From NCBI GenBank assembly GCA_963402885.1, contig OY727096.1, forward strand, positions 12,133,820 to 12,197,819: a stretch of 64,000 nucleotides of DNA. Reading direction: 5' to 3'. Below the pieces are notes generated by a model. It did no database searches and was not told the origin of the DNA. It was given only the letters and a program-made list of their open reading frames with translations. Source of the DNA: Antedon bifida. Taxonomy: Eukaryota > Echinodermata > Crinoidea > Comatulida > Antedonidae. A program made the position numbers and the translations under genes. This document shows, in pieces, positions 50,701 to 64,000 of this stretch; within the stretch, counting starts at the first letter, position 1, and each line of letters starts with the position of its first letter.

Positions 50701-52581
50701 ACATAAAAACATCAAAGTGTACAGAATAGCTTCAATTCGCATTTTGAGACGTTTTAGACCATTTTGTGATTTTCGAAAAAACTTGTTAACATAAAAACAC
50801 CAAAGTGTACAGAATAGCTTCAAATTGCATTTGGAGACGTTTTAGACCATTTTGTGATTTTCGAAAAAACTTGCTAACATAAAAACACCAAAGTGCTTAG
50901 AATAGCTTCAAATCGCATATTGAGACATTTTAGAATATTTTGTGATTTTCAAAAAAATTTGGTTACACAAAAACACCAAAGTGCTTAGAATAGCTTCAAA
51001 TCGCATTTCGAGACGTTTTAGACCATTTTGAGCATTTCGACAAAAATTTTTAACACAAAACATCAAAGTGTACAGAATAGCTTCAAATCGCATATGAAGA
51101 CATTTTAGACGATTTTGTGATTTTTGAAAAAAGTTGTTAACATAAAAACATCAAAGTGTACAGAATAGCTTCAAATCGCATTTGGAAACGTTTTAGACCA
51201 TTTTCTGATTTTCGAAAAAAATTGTTAACATAAAAACATCAAAGTGCTTAGAATAGCTTCAAATCGCATTTGGAGACGTTTTAGACCATTTTGTGATTTT
51301 CGAAAAAACTTGTTAACATAAAAACATCAAAGTGTACAGAATAGCTTCAAATCGCATTTGGAGACGTTTTAGACCATTTTGTGATTTTCGAAAAAACTTG
51401 TTAACATAAAAACATCAAAGTGTACAGAATAGCTTCAAATCGCATTTGGAGACGTTTTAGACCATTTTGTGATTTTCGAAAAAACTTTTCACACAAAAAC
51501 ATCAAAGAGCACAAAATAGCTTAATATCGTATTTAAAAACGTTTTAGACCATTTTGTGATTGTCGAAAAAACTTGTTAACATAAAAACATCAAAGTGTAC
51601 AGAATAGCTTCAATTCGCATTTTGAGACGTTTTAGACCATTTTGTGATTTTCGAAAAAAACTTGTTAACATAAAAACACCAAAGTGTACAGAATAGCTTC
51701 AAATTGCATTTGGAGACGTTTTAGACCATTTTGTGACTTTCGAAAAAACTGTTCACACAAAAACATCAAAGAGCACAAAATAGCTTCAAATCGTATTTAA
51801 AAACGTTTTAGACCATTTTGTTATTTTCGAAAAAACTTAGTTACACAAAAACACCAAAGTGCTTAGAATAGCTTCAAATCGCATTTGGAGACGTTTTAGA
51901 CCATTTTGTGATTTTCGAAAAAAGTTGTTAACATAAAAACATCAAAGTGTACAGAATAGCTTCATATCGCATTTGGAGACGTTTTAGACCATTTTGTGAT
52001 TTTCGAAAAAACTTGTTAACACAAAAACACCAAAGTGTACAGAATAGTTTCAAATCGCATTTGGAGACGTTTTAGACCATTTTGTGATTTTCGAAAAAAC
52101 TTTTCACACAAAAACATCAAAGTGTACAGAATAGCTTCAAATCGCATTTGGAGACGTTTTAGACCATTTTGTGATTTTCGAAAAAACTTGTTAACATAAA
52201 AACATCAAAGTGTACAGAATAGCTTCAAATCGCATTTGGAGACGTTTTATACCATTTTGTGATTTTCGAAAAAACTTTTTAACACAAAAACACCAAAGTG
52301 CTTAGAATAGCTTCAAATCGCATTTGGAGACGTTTTAGACCATTTTGAGCATTTCGATAAAACTTTTCACACAAAAACATCAAAGAGCACAAAATAGCTT
52401 AATATCGTATTTAAAAACGTTTTAGACAATTTTGAGCATTTCGACAAAAATTTTTTCACACAAAACATCAAAGTGTACAGAATAGCTTCAAATCGCATTT
52501 GGAGACGTTTTAGACCATTTTGTGATTTTCAAAAAAACTTGTTAACAGAAAAAACACCAAAGTGCTAAGAATAGCCTCAAA

Positions 52582-52659
52582 TCGCATTTGGAGACATTTT
52601 AGACCATTTTGTGGTTTTTTCGAAAATCACAAAATGGTCTAAAATGTCTCCAAATGCGA
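52582..52659. repeat. Inverted satellite fragment forming a 32-bp palindrome
   Basis: 52582-52613 pairs perfectly with 52628-52659 around a 14-nt loop that itself contains TTTTTTCGAAAA. The right arm is satellite in reverse orientation; forward satellite resumes with CTTGTTAAC at 52660. It is the only inverted monomer piece I noticed in about 56 kb of array. Confidence 0.9.
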
Positions 52660-52747
52660 CTTGTTAACATAAAAACATCAAAGTGTACAGAATAGCTTCA
52701 AATCGCATTTGGAGACGTTTTAGACCATTTTGTGATTTTCGAAAAAA

Positions 52748-54300
52748 CGTGTTAACATAAAAACACCAAAGTGCTTAGAATAGCTTCAAATCGCATTTGG
52801 AGACGTTTTAGACCTTTTGTGATTTTCGAAATAACTTGTTAACATAAAAACATCAAAGTGTACAGAATAGCTTCAAATCGCATTTGGAGACGTTTTAGAC
52901 CAATTTGTGATTTTCGAAAAAACTTGTTAACATAAAATCACCAAAGTGCTTAGAATAGCTTCAAATCGCATTTTGAGACATTTTAGACAATTTGTGATTT
53001 TCGAAAGAACTTGGTTACACAAAAACATAAAAGTGCTTAAAATCGCATTAGAAACCGTTTTAGACCATTTTGAGCATTTCGATAAAACTTTTCACACAAA
53101 AACATCAAAGAGCACAAAATAGCTTAATATCGTATTTAAAAACGTTTTAGACAATTTTGAGCATTTCGACAAAAAATTTTTCACACAAAACATCAAAGTG
53201 TACAGAATAGCTTCAAATCGCATTTGGAGACGTTTTAGACCATTTTGTGATTTTCAAAAAAACTTGTTAACAAAAAAAACACCAAAGTGCTAAGAATAGC
53301 TTCAAATCGCATTTGGAGACATTTTAGACCATTTTGTGATTTTCGAAAAAACTTGTTAACATAAAAACACCAAAGTGCTTAGAATAGCTTTAAATCGCAT
53401 TTGGAGACGTTTTAGACCATTTTGTGATTTTCGAAAAAAATTGTTAACATAAAAACACCAAAGTGCTTAGAATAACTTCAAATGCCATTTGGAGACGTTT
53501 TAGACCATTTTGTGATTTTCGAATAAACTTGTTAACATAAAAACACCAAAGTGTACAGAATAGCTTCAAATTGCATTTGGAGACGTTTTAGACCATTTTG
53601 TGATTTTCGAAAAAACTTGTTAACATAAAAACACCAAAGTGCTTAGAATAGCTTCAAATCGCATTTTGAGACATTTTAGAATATTTTGTGATTTTCGAAA
53701 AAACTTGATTACACAAAAACACCAAAGTGCTTAGAATAGCTTCAAATCGCATTTCGAGACGTTTTAGACCATTTTGAGCATTTCGACAAAAATTTTTCAC
53801 ACAAAACATCAAAGTGTACAGAATAGCTTCAAATCGCATATGAAGACGTTTTAGACCATTTTGTGATTTTCGAAAAAACTTGTTAACATAAAAACATCAA
53901 AGTGTACAGAATAGCTTCAAATCGCATTTGGAGACGTTTTAGACCATTTTGTGATTTTCGAAAAAACTTTTCACACAAAAACATCAAAGAGCACAAAATA
54001 GCTTAATATCGTATTTAAAAACGTTTTAGACCATTTTGAGCATTTCGACAAACATTTTTCACACAAAACATCAAAGTGTACAGAATAGCTTCAAATCGCA
54101 TTTGGAGACGTTTTAGACCATTTTGTGATTTTCGAAAAAACTTGTTAACATAAAAACATCAAAGTGTACAGAATAGCTTCAAATCGCATTTGGAGACGTT
54201 TTAGACCATTTTTGTGATTTTCGAAAAAACTTGTTAACATAAAAACACCAAAGTGCTTAGAATAGCTTCAAATCGCATTTTGAGACATTTTAGACCATTT
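52748..54300. repeat. Satellite block repeated 40,337 bp away
   Basis: ACGTGTTAACATAAAAACACC, the CCTTTTGTGATTTTCGAAATAAC variant and the frame at 53654 match 12411 onward and 13317 with the same 40,337-bp lag. The order of variants is also the same. Block ends are approximate. Confidence 0.7.
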
Positions 54301-57300
54301 TGTGATTTTCGACAAAACTTGTTAACATAAAAACACCAAAGTGCTTAGAATAGCTTTAAATCCCATTTTGAGACATTTTAGACCCTTTTCCGATTTTCGA
54401 AAAAACTTGGTTACACAAAAACACTAAAATGCTTAGAATAGCTTCAAATCGCATTTGGAGACGTTTTAGACCATTTTGTGATTTTCGAAAAAAGTTGTTA
54501 ACATAAAAACATCAAAGTGTACAGAATAGCTTCAAATCGCATTTGGAGACGTTTTAGACCATTTTCTGATTTTCGAAAAAAATTGTTAACATAAAAACAT
54601 CAAAGTGCTTAGAATAGCTTCAAATCGCATTTGGAGACGTTTTAGACCATTTTGTGATTTTCGAAAAAACTTGTTAACATAAAAACATCAAAGTGTACAG
54701 AATAGCTTCAAATCGCATTTGGAGACGTTTTAGACCATTTTGTGGTTTTTGAAAAAACTTGTTAACATTAAAACATCAAAGTGTACAGAATAGCTTCAAA
54801 TCGCATTTGGAGACGTTTTAGACCATTTTGAGCATTTCGACAAAAATTTTTCACACAAAACATCAAAGTGTACAGAATAGCTTCAAATCGCATATGAAGA
54901 CGTTTTAGACCATTTTGTGATTTTCGAAAAAACTTGTTAACATAAAAACATCAAAGTGTACAGAATAGCTTCAAATCGCATTTGGAGACGTTTTAGACCA
55001 TTTTGTGATTTTCGAAAAAACTTTTCACACAAAAACATCAAAGAGCACAAAATAGCTTAATATCGTATTTAAAAACGTTTTAGACCATTTTGAGCATTTC
55101 GACAAACATTTTTCACACAAAACATCAAAGTGTACAGAATAGCTTCAAATCGCATTTGGAGACGTTTTAGACCATTTTGTGATTTTCGAAAAAACTTGTT
55201 AACATAAAAACATCAAAGTGTACAGAATAGCTTCAAATCGCATTTGGAGACGTTTTAGACCATTTTTGTGATTTTCGAAAAAACTTGTTAACATAAAAAC
55301 ACCAAAGTGCTTAGAATAGCTTCAAATTGCATTTTGAGACATTTTAGACCATTTTGTGATTTTCGAAAAAACTTGTTAACATAAAAACACCAAAGTGCTT
55401 AGAATAGCTTTAAATCGCATTTGGAGACGTTTTAGACCATTTTGTGATTTTCGAAAAAAATTGTTAACATAAAAACACCAAAGTGCTTAGAATAACTTCA
55501 AATGCCATTTGGAGACGTTTTAGACCATTTTGTGATTTTCGAATAAACTTGTTAACATAAAAACACCAAAGTGTACAGAATAGCTTCAAATTGCATTTGG
55601 AGACGTTTTAGACCATTTTGTGATTTTCGAAAAAACTTGTTAACATAAAAACACCAAAGTGCTTAGAATAGCTTCAAATCGCATTTTGAGACATTTTAGA
55701 ATATTTTGTGATTTTCGAAAAAACTTGATTACACAAAAACACCAAAGTGCTTAGAATAGCTTCAAATCGCATTTCGAGACGTTTTAGACCATTTTGAGCA
55801 TTTCGACAAAAATTTTTCACACAAAACATCAAAGTGTACAGAATAGCTTCAAATCGCATATGAAGACGTTTTAGACCATTTTGTGATTTTCGAAAAAACT
55901 TGTTAACATAAAAACATCAAAGTGTACAGAATAGCTTCAAATCGCATTTGGAGACGTTTTAGACCATTTTGTGATTTTCGAAAAAACTTTTCACACAAAA
56001 ACATCAAAGAGCACAAAATAGCTTAATATCGTATTTAAAAACGTTTTAGACCATTTTGAGCATTTCGACAAACATTTTTCACACAAAACATCAAAGTGTA
56101 CAGAATAGCTTCAAATCGCATTTGGAGACGTTTTAGACCATTTTGTGATTTTCGAAAAAACTTGTTAACATAAAAACATCAAAGTGTACAGAATAGCTTC
56201 AAATCGCATTTGGAGACGTTTTAGACCATTTTTGTGATTTTCGAAAAAACTTGTTAACATAAAAACACCAAAGTGCTTAGAATAGCTTCAAATCGCATTT
56301 TGAGACATTTTAGACCATTTTGTGATTTTCGAAAAAACTTGTTAACATAAAAACACCAAAGTGCTTAGAATAGCTTTAAATCCCATTTTGAGAAATTTTA
56401 GACCCTTTTCCGATTTTCGAAAAAACTTGGTTACACAAAAACACTAAAATGCTTAGAATAGCTTCAAATCGCATTTGGAGACGTTTTAGACCATTTTGTG
56501 ATTTTCGAAAAAAGTTGTTAACATAAAAACATCAAAGTGTACAGAATAGCTTCAAATCGCATTTGGAGACGTTTTAGACCATTTTCTGATTTTCGAAAAA
56601 AATTGTTAACATAAAAACATCAAAGTGCTTAGAATAGCTTCAAATCGCATTTGGAGACGTTTTAGACCATTTTGTGATTTTCGAAAAAACTTGTTAACAT
56701 AAAAACATCAAAGTGTACAGAATAGCTTCAAATCGCATTTGGAGACGTTTTAGACCATTTTGTGGTTTTTGAAAAAACTTGTTAACATTAAAACATCAAA
56801 GTGTACAGAATAGCTTCAAATCGCATTTGGAGACGTTTTAGACCATTTTGAGCATTTCGACAAAAATTTTTCACACAAAACATCAAAGTGTACAGAATAG
56901 CTTCAAATCGCATATGAAGACGTTTTAGACCATTTTGTGATTTTCGAAAAAACTTGTTAACATAAAAACATCAAAGTGTACAGAATAGCTTCAAATCGCA
57001 TTTGGAGACGTTTTAGACCATTTTGTGATTTTCGAAAAAACTTTTCACACAAAAACATCAAAGAGCACAAAATAGCTTAATATCGTATTTAAAAACGTTT
57101 TAGACCATTTTGAGCATTTCGACAAACATTTTTCACACAAAACATCAAAGTGTACAGAATAGCTTCAAATCGCATTTGGAGACGTTTTAGACCATTTTGT
57201 GATTTTCGAAAAAACTTGTTAACATAAAAACATCAAAGTGTACAGAATAGCTTCAAATCGCATTTGGAGACGTTTTAGACCATTTTTGTGATTTTCGAAA

Positions 57301-57500
57301 AAACTTGTTAACATAAAAACACCAAAGTGCTTAGAATAGCTTCAAATCGCATTTTGAGACATTTTAGACCATTTTGTGATTTTCGAAAAAACTTGTTAAC
57401 ATAAAAACACCAAAGTGCTTAGAATAGCTTTAAATCCCATTTTGAGACATTTTAGACCATTTTGTGATTTTCGAAAAAACTTGTTAACATAAAAACACCA
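53654..57500. repeat. 2,020-bp tandem duplication (23 monomers)
   Basis: The block from 53654 recurs from 55674 with a 2,020-bp lag, carrying the same order of GCATATGAAGACG, GACAAACATTTTTC, CCATTTTTGTG and CCCTTTTCCG variants. A single-base difference (GAGACATTTTAG against GAGAAATTTTAG near 56390) shows the copies are recent but not identical. The end is approximate. Confidence 0.7.
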
Positions 57501-60500
57501 AAGTGCTTAGAATAGCTTTAAATCGCATTTGGAGACGTTTTAGACCATTTTGTGATTTTCGAAAAAAATTGTTAACATAAAAACACCAAAGTGCTTAGAA
57601 TAACTTCAAATGCCATTTGGAGACGTTTTAGACCATTTTGTGATTTTCGAATAAACTTGTTAACATAAAAACACCAAAGTGTTTAGAATAGCTTCAAATC
57701 GCATTTTGGAGACGTTTTAGACCATTTTGTGATTTTCGAAAAAACTTGTTAACATAAAAACATCAAAGTGTACAGAATAGCTTCAAATCGCATTTGGAGA
57801 CGTTTTAGACCATTTTGTGGTTTTTGAAAAAACTTGTTAACATAAAAACATCAAAGTGTACAGAATAGCTTCAAATCGCATTTGGAGACGTTTTAGACCA
57901 TTTTGTGATTTTCGAAAAAACTTTTCACACAAAAACATCAAAGAGCACAAAATAGCTTAATATCGTATTTAAAAACGTTTTAGACCATTTTGTGATTTTC
58001 GAAAAAACTTGTTAACATAATAACGCCAAAGTGCTTAGAATAGCTTCAAATCGCATTTGAAGACGTTTTAGACCATTTTGTGATTTTCGAATAAAGTTGT
58101 TAACATAAAAACATCAAAGTGTACAGAATAACTTCATATCGCATTTGGAGACGTTTTAGACCATTTTGTGATTTTCGAAAAAACTTGTTAACATAAAAAC
58201 ATCAAAGTGTACAGAATAGCTTCAAATCGCATTTGGAGACGTTTTAGACCATTTTGTGATTTTCGAAAAAACTTAGTTACACAAAAACACCAAAGTGCTT
58301 AGAATAGCTTCAAATCGCATTTGGAGACGTTTTAGACCATTTTGTGATTTTCGAAAAAAGTTGTTAACATAAAAACATCAAAGTGTACAGAATAGCTTCA
58401 TATCGCATTTGGAGACGTTTTAGACCATTTTGGGATTTTCGAAAAAACTTGTTAACATAAAAACACCAAAATGTACAGAATAGCTTCAAATCGCATTTGG
58501 AGACGTTTTAGACCATTTTGTGATTTTCGAAATAACTTGTTAACATAAAAACATCAAAGTGTACAGAATAGCTTCAAATCGCATTTGGAGATGTTTTAGA
58601 CCATTTTGTGATTTTCGAAAAAAGTTGTTAACATAAAAACACTAAAGTGCTTAGAATAGCTTCAAATCGCATTTGGAGATGTTTTAGACCATTTTGTGAT
58701 TTTCGAAAAAAGTTGTTAACATAAAAACATCAAAGTGTACAGAATAGCTTCAAATCGCATTTGGAGACGTTTTAGACCATTTTGTGATTTTCGAAAAAAC
58801 TTGTTAACATAAAAACATCAAAGTGTACAGAATAGCTTCAAATCGCATTTGGAGACGTTTTAGACCATTTTGTGATTTTCGAAAGAACTTTTCACAGAAA
58901 AACATCATAGTGTACCGAATAGCTTCAAATCGTATTTGGAGACGTTATAGACCATTTTGTGATTTTCGAAAAAACTTGTTAACATAAAAACACCAAAGTG
59001 CTTAGAATAGCTTCAAATCGCATTTGGAGACGTTTTAGACCATTTTGTGATTTTCGAAATAACTTGTTAACATAAAAACATCAAAGTGTACAGAATAGCT
59101 TCAAATCGCATTTGGAGACGTTTTAGACCATTTTGTGATTTTCGAAAAAACTTTTCACACAAAAACATCAAAGAGCACAAAATAGCTTAATATCGTATTT
59201 AAAAACGTTTTAGACCATTTTGTGATTTTCGAAAAAACGTGTTAACATAATAACACCAAAGTGCTTAGAATAGCTTTAAATCGCATTTGAAGACGTTTTA
59301 GACCATTTTGTTATTTTCGAATAAAGTTGTTAACATAAAAACATCAAAGTGTACAGAATAACTTCATATCGCATTTGGAGACGTTTTAGACCATTTTGTG
59401 ATTTTCGAAAAAACTTGTTAACATAAAAACATCAAAGTGTACAGAATAGCTTCAAATCGCATTTGGAGACGTTTTAGACCATTTTGTGATTTTCGAAAAA
59501 ACTTTTCACACAAAAACATCAAAGAGCACAAAATAGCTTAATATCGTATTTAAAAACGTTTTAGACCATTTTGAGCATTTCGACAACAATTTTTCACACA
59601 AAACATCAAAGTGTACAGACTAGCTTCAAATCGCATTTGGAGACGTTTTAGACCATTTTGTGATTTTCGAAAAAACTTTTTAACACAAAAACACCAAAGT
59701 CCTTAGAATAGCTTCAAATCGCATTTGGAGACGTTTTAGACCATTTTGTGATTTTCGAAAAAAGTTGTTAACATAAAAACATCAAAGTGTACAGAATAGC
59801 TTCATATCGCATTTGGAGACGTTTTAGACCATTTTGGGATTTTCGAAAAAACTTGTTAACATAAAAACATCAAAGTGTACAGAATAGCTTCAAATCGCAT
59901 TTGGAGACGTTTTTAGACCAATTTGTGATTTTCGAAAAAACTTGTTAACATAAAAACACCAAAGTGCTTAGAATAGCTTCAAATCGCATTTTGAGACATT
60001 TTAGACAATTTGTGATTTTCGAAAGAACTTGGTTACACAAAAACATAAAAGTGCTTAAAATCTCATTAGAAACCGTTTTAGACCATTTTGAGCATTTCGA
60101 TAAAACTTTTCACACAAAAACATCAAAGAGCACAAAATAGCTTAATATCGTATTTAAAAACGTTTTAGACAATTTTGAGCATTTCGACAAAAAATTTTTC
60201 ACACAAAACATCAAAGTGTACAGAATAGCTTCAAATCGCATTTGGAGACGTTTTAGACCATTTTGTGATTTTCGAATAAAGTTGTTAACATAAAAACATC
60301 AAAGTGTACAGAATAACTACATATCGCATTTGGAGACATTTTAGACCATTTTGTGATTTTCGAAAAAACTTGTTAACATAAAAACACCAAAGTGCTTAGA
60401 ATAGCTTTAAATCGCATTTGGAGACGTTTTAGACCATTTTGTGATTTTCGAAAAAACTTGTTAACATAAAAACATCAAAGTGTACAGAATAGCTTCAAAT

Positions 60501-63500
60501 CGCATTTGGAGACGTTTTAGACAATTTTGTGATTTTCGAAAAAATTTGTTAACATAAAAACATCAAAGTGTACAGAATAGCTTCAAATCGCATTTGGAGA
60601 CGTTTTAGACCATTTTGTGATTTTCGAAAAAACTTGTTAACATAAAAACATCAAAGTGTACAGAATAGCTTCAAATCGCATTTGGAGACGTTTTAGACAA
60701 TTTTGTGATTTTCGAAAAAACGTGTTAACATAAAAACACCAAAGTGCTTAGAATAGCTTCAAATCGCATTTGGAGACGTTTTAGACCTTTTGTGATTTTC
60801 GAAATAACTTGTTAACATAAAAACATCAAAGTGTACAAAATAGCTTCAAATCGCATTTGGAGACGTTTTAGGCCAATTTGTGATTTTCGAAAAAACTTGT
60901 TAACATAAAAACATCAAAGTGTACAGAATAGCTTCAAATCGCATTTGGAGACGTTTTAGACCATTTTGTGATTTTCGAAAAAAACTTGTTAACATAAAAA
61001 CATCAAAGTGTACCGAATAGCTTCAAATCGCATTTGGAGACGTTTTAGACCATTTTGTGATTTTCGAAAGAACTTTTCACAGAAAAACATCATAGTGTAC
61101 CGAATAGCTTCAAATCGTATTTGGAGACGTTATAGACCATTTTGTGATTTTCGAAAAAACTTGTTAACATAAAAACACCAAAGTGCTTAGAATAGCTTCA
61201 AATCGCATTTAGAGACGTTTTAGACCATTTTGTGATTTTCGAAATAACTTGTTAACATAAAAACATCAAAGTGTACAGAATAGCTTCAAATCGCATTTGG
61301 AGACGTTTTAGACCATTTTGTGATTTTCGAAAAAACTTGTTAACATAAAAACACCAAAGTGCTTAGAATAGCTTCAAATAGCATTTGGAGACGTTTTAGA
61401 CCATTTTGTGATTTTCGAAAAAACTTGTTTACACAAAAACACCAAAGTGCTTAGAATAGCTTCAAATCGCATTTTGAGACGTTTTAGACCATTTTGTGAT
61501 TTTCGAAAAAAGTTGTTAACATAAAAACATCAAAGTGTACAGAATAGCTTCATATCGCATTTGGAGACGTTTTAGACCATTTTGTGATTTTCGAAAAAAC
61601 TTGTTAACACAAAAACACCAAAGTGTACAGAATAGTTTCAAATCGCATTTGGAGACGTTTTAGACCATTTTGTGATTTTCGAAAAAACTTTTCACACAAA
61701 AACATCAAAGTGTACAGAATAGCTTCAAATCGCATTTGGAGACGTTTTAGACCATTTTGTGATTTTCGAAAAAACTTGTTAACATAAAAACATCAAAGTG
61801 TACAGAATAGCTTCAAATCGCATTTGGAGACGTTTTAGACCATTTTGTGATTTTCGAAAATACTTTTCACACAAAAACATCAAAGAGCACAAAATAGCTT
61901 AGAATAGCTTCAAATCGCATTTGGAGACGTTTTAGACCATTTTGTTATTTTCGAAAAAACTTAGTTACACAAAAACACCAAAGTGCTTAGAATAGCTTCA
62001 AATCGCATTTGGAGACGTTTTAGACCATTTTGTGATTTTCGAAAAAAGTTGTTAACATAAAAACATCGAAGTGTACAGAATAGCTTCATATCGCATTTGG
62101 AGACGTTTTAGACCATTTTGTGATTTTCGAAAAAACTTGTTAACACAAAAACACCAAAGTGTACAGAATAGTTTCAAATCGCATTTGGAGACGTTTTAGA
62201 CCATTTTGTGATTTTCGAAAAAACTTTTCACACAAAAACATCAAAGTGTACAGAATAGCTTCAAATCGCATTTGGAGACGTTTTAGACCATTTTGCGATT
62301 TTCGAAAAAACTTGTTAACATAAAAACATCAAAGTGTACAGAATAGCTTCAAATCGCATTTGGAGACGTTTTAGACCATTTTGTGATTTTCGAAAAAACT
62401 TTTTAACACAAAAACACCAAAGTGCTTAGAATAGCTTCAAATCGCATTTGGAGACGTTTTAGACCATTTGGTGATTTTCGAAAAAACTTGTTAACATAAA
62501 AACATCAAAGTGTACAGAATAGCTTCAAATCGCATTTGGAGACGTTTTAGACCATTTTGTGATTTTCGAAAAAACTTGTTAACATAAAAACATCAAAGTG
62601 TTCAGAATAGCTTGAAATCGCATTTGGAGACGTTTTAGACCATTTTGTGATTTTCGAAAAAACTTTTCACACAAAAACATCAAAGAGCACAAAATAGCTT
62701 AATATCGTATTTAAAAACGTTTTAGACCATTTTGAGCATTTCGACAAACATTTTTCACACAAAACATCAAAGTGTACAGAATAGCTTCAAATCGCATTTT
62801 GAGACGTTTTAGACCATTTTGTGATTTTCGAAAAAACTTGTTAACATAAAAACACCAAAGTGCTTAGAATAGCTTCAAATCGCATTTGGAGACGTTTTAG
62901 ACCATTTTGTGATTTTCGAAAAAACTTGTTAACATAAAAACATCAAAGTGTTCAGAATAGCTTCAAATCGCATTTGGAGACGTTTTAGACCATTTTGTTA
63001 TTTTCGAAAAAACTTAGTTACACAAAAACACCAAAGTGCTTAGAATAGCTTCAAATCGCATTTGGAGACGTTTTAGACCATTTTGTGATTTTCGAAAAAA
63101 GTTGTTAACATAAAAACATCAAAGTGTACAGAATAGCTTCATATCGCATTTGGAGACGTTTTAGACCATTTTGTGATTTTCGAAAAAACTTGTTAACACA
63201 AAAACACCAAAGTGTACAGAATAGTTTCAAATCGCATTTGGAGACGTTTTAGACCATTTTGTGATTTTCGAAAAAACTTTTCACACAAAAACATCAAAGT
63301 GTACAGAATAGCTTCAAATCGCATTTTGAGACGTTTTAGACCATTATGTGATTTTCGAAAAAACTTGTTAACATAAAAACATCAAAGTGTTCAGAATAGC
63401 TTCAAATCGCATTTGGAGACGTTTTAGACCATTTTGTTATTTTCGAAAAAACTTAGTTACACAAAAACACCAAAGTGCTTAGAATAGCTTCAAATCGCAT

Positions 63501-64000
63501 TTGGAGACGTTTTAGACCATTTTGTGATTTTCGAAAAAAGTTGTTAACATAAAAACATCAAAGTGTACAGAATAGCTTCATATCGCATTTGGAGACGTTT
63601 TAGACCATTTTGTGATTTTCGAAAAAACTTGTTAACACAAAAACACCAAAGTGTACAGAATAGTTTCAAATCGCATTTGGAGACGTTTTAGACCATTTTG
63701 TGATTTTCGAAAAAACTTTTCACACAAAAACATCAAAGTGTACAGAATAGCTTCAAATCGCATTTGGAGACGTTTTAGACCATTTTGTGATTTTCGAAAA
63801 AACTTGTTAACATAAAAACATCAAAGTGTACAGAATAGCTTCAAATCGCATTTGGAGACGTTTTAGACCATTTTGTGATTTTCGAAAAAACTTTTCACAC
63901 AAAAACATCAAAGAGCACAAAATAGCTTAGAATAGCTTCAAATCGCATTTGGAGACGTTTTAGACCATTTTGTTATTTTCGAAAAAACTTAGTTACACAA

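Larger units (their letters stand above)
10694..64000. repeat. Right satellite array, ~88-bp monomer, ~610 copies
   Basis: Same satellite and orientation as 1-2754. Recurring monomer types: the standard 88-bp form (GTTAACATAAAAAC, TTTGGAGACG); a TTAATATCG/TTTAAAAACG form; a form with GAGCATTTCGACAAAAA; and a 78-bp form (TTGGTTACACAAAAACATAAAAG, AGAAACCG) lacking GAATAGCTTC. Types occur in fixed orders that recur over kilobases. No gene, RNA gene or second transposon copy is visible. Open frames of 61-78 codons recur with the repeat and are not genes. Confidence 0.97.

Noticed and set aside
13317..55859. Repeated 61- to 78-codon open frames on both strands of the satellite as genes
   Set aside because: They recur with the satellite, span about two to three monomers, and arise where the reading frame happens to avoid stops. 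The 88-bp period is not a multiple of three, no domain is recognisable, and both strands give such frames.
10694..64000. CENP-B-box-like motif in the satellite
   Set aside because: No TTCG....A..CGGG pattern seen in the monomer; the TTCGAAAA palindrome alone is not evidence of centromere-protein binding.

Overview
The window is eukaryotic, AT-rich and almost entirely satellite DNA. Positions 1-2754 and 10694-64000 are one head-to-tail satellite of about 88 bp per monomer, roughly 640 copies. It contains one sharply bounded foreign insert, 2755-10693 (7,939 bp). The insert's gene has conventional GT-AG introns, and one part of the insert is rich in TAGGCCTA palindromes. These features suggest a marine invertebrate animal (an echinoderm, a hemichordate or a mollusc would fit), but the sequence does not fix the taxon.

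The insert is a complete DNA transposon. Its ends are a perfect 13-bp terminal inverted repeat beginning CACAG, as in V(D)J recombination signals. It is flanked by a 4-bp AAGT duplication, and satellite copies elsewhere in the window give the uninterrupted target. It carries one spliced gene on the + strand, which I reconstruct as 12 exons (3047-8051, phase-consistent at all 11 junctions, 917 codons plus stop). The predicted protein is RAG1-like along its whole length: N-terminal zinc clusters, a RING finger, a further Cys/His finger, and a catalytic core with recognisable equivalents of the RAG1 D600, KPN, D708-CxxC, SIxALH, GN, HxxxHH and SExxxE motifs. I see no RAG2-like (kelch) gene. The remaining 2.6 kb of the element holds a roughly 485-bp tandem repeat that starts just after the stop codon, a palindrome-rich patch and apparently non-coding DNA.

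Inside each terminal repeat lies a conserved block, AAGTCnnGCGCCnnCAA. It is 21 bp from the terminal repeat at the left end and 12 bp at the right end, an asymmetry that recalls the 12/23 spacers of RAG signals.

The satellite is organised into nested higher-order repeats: a roughly 1.05-kb unit at the left, an approximately 10-kb unit present about two and a half times between 18.2 and 42 kb, tandem duplications of 1,572, 967 and 2,020 bp, and a block repeated 40,337 bp away. One monomer fragment at 52.6 kb is inverted and forms a 32-bp palindrome. The short open frames repeated across the satellite are by-products of the repeat, not genes.
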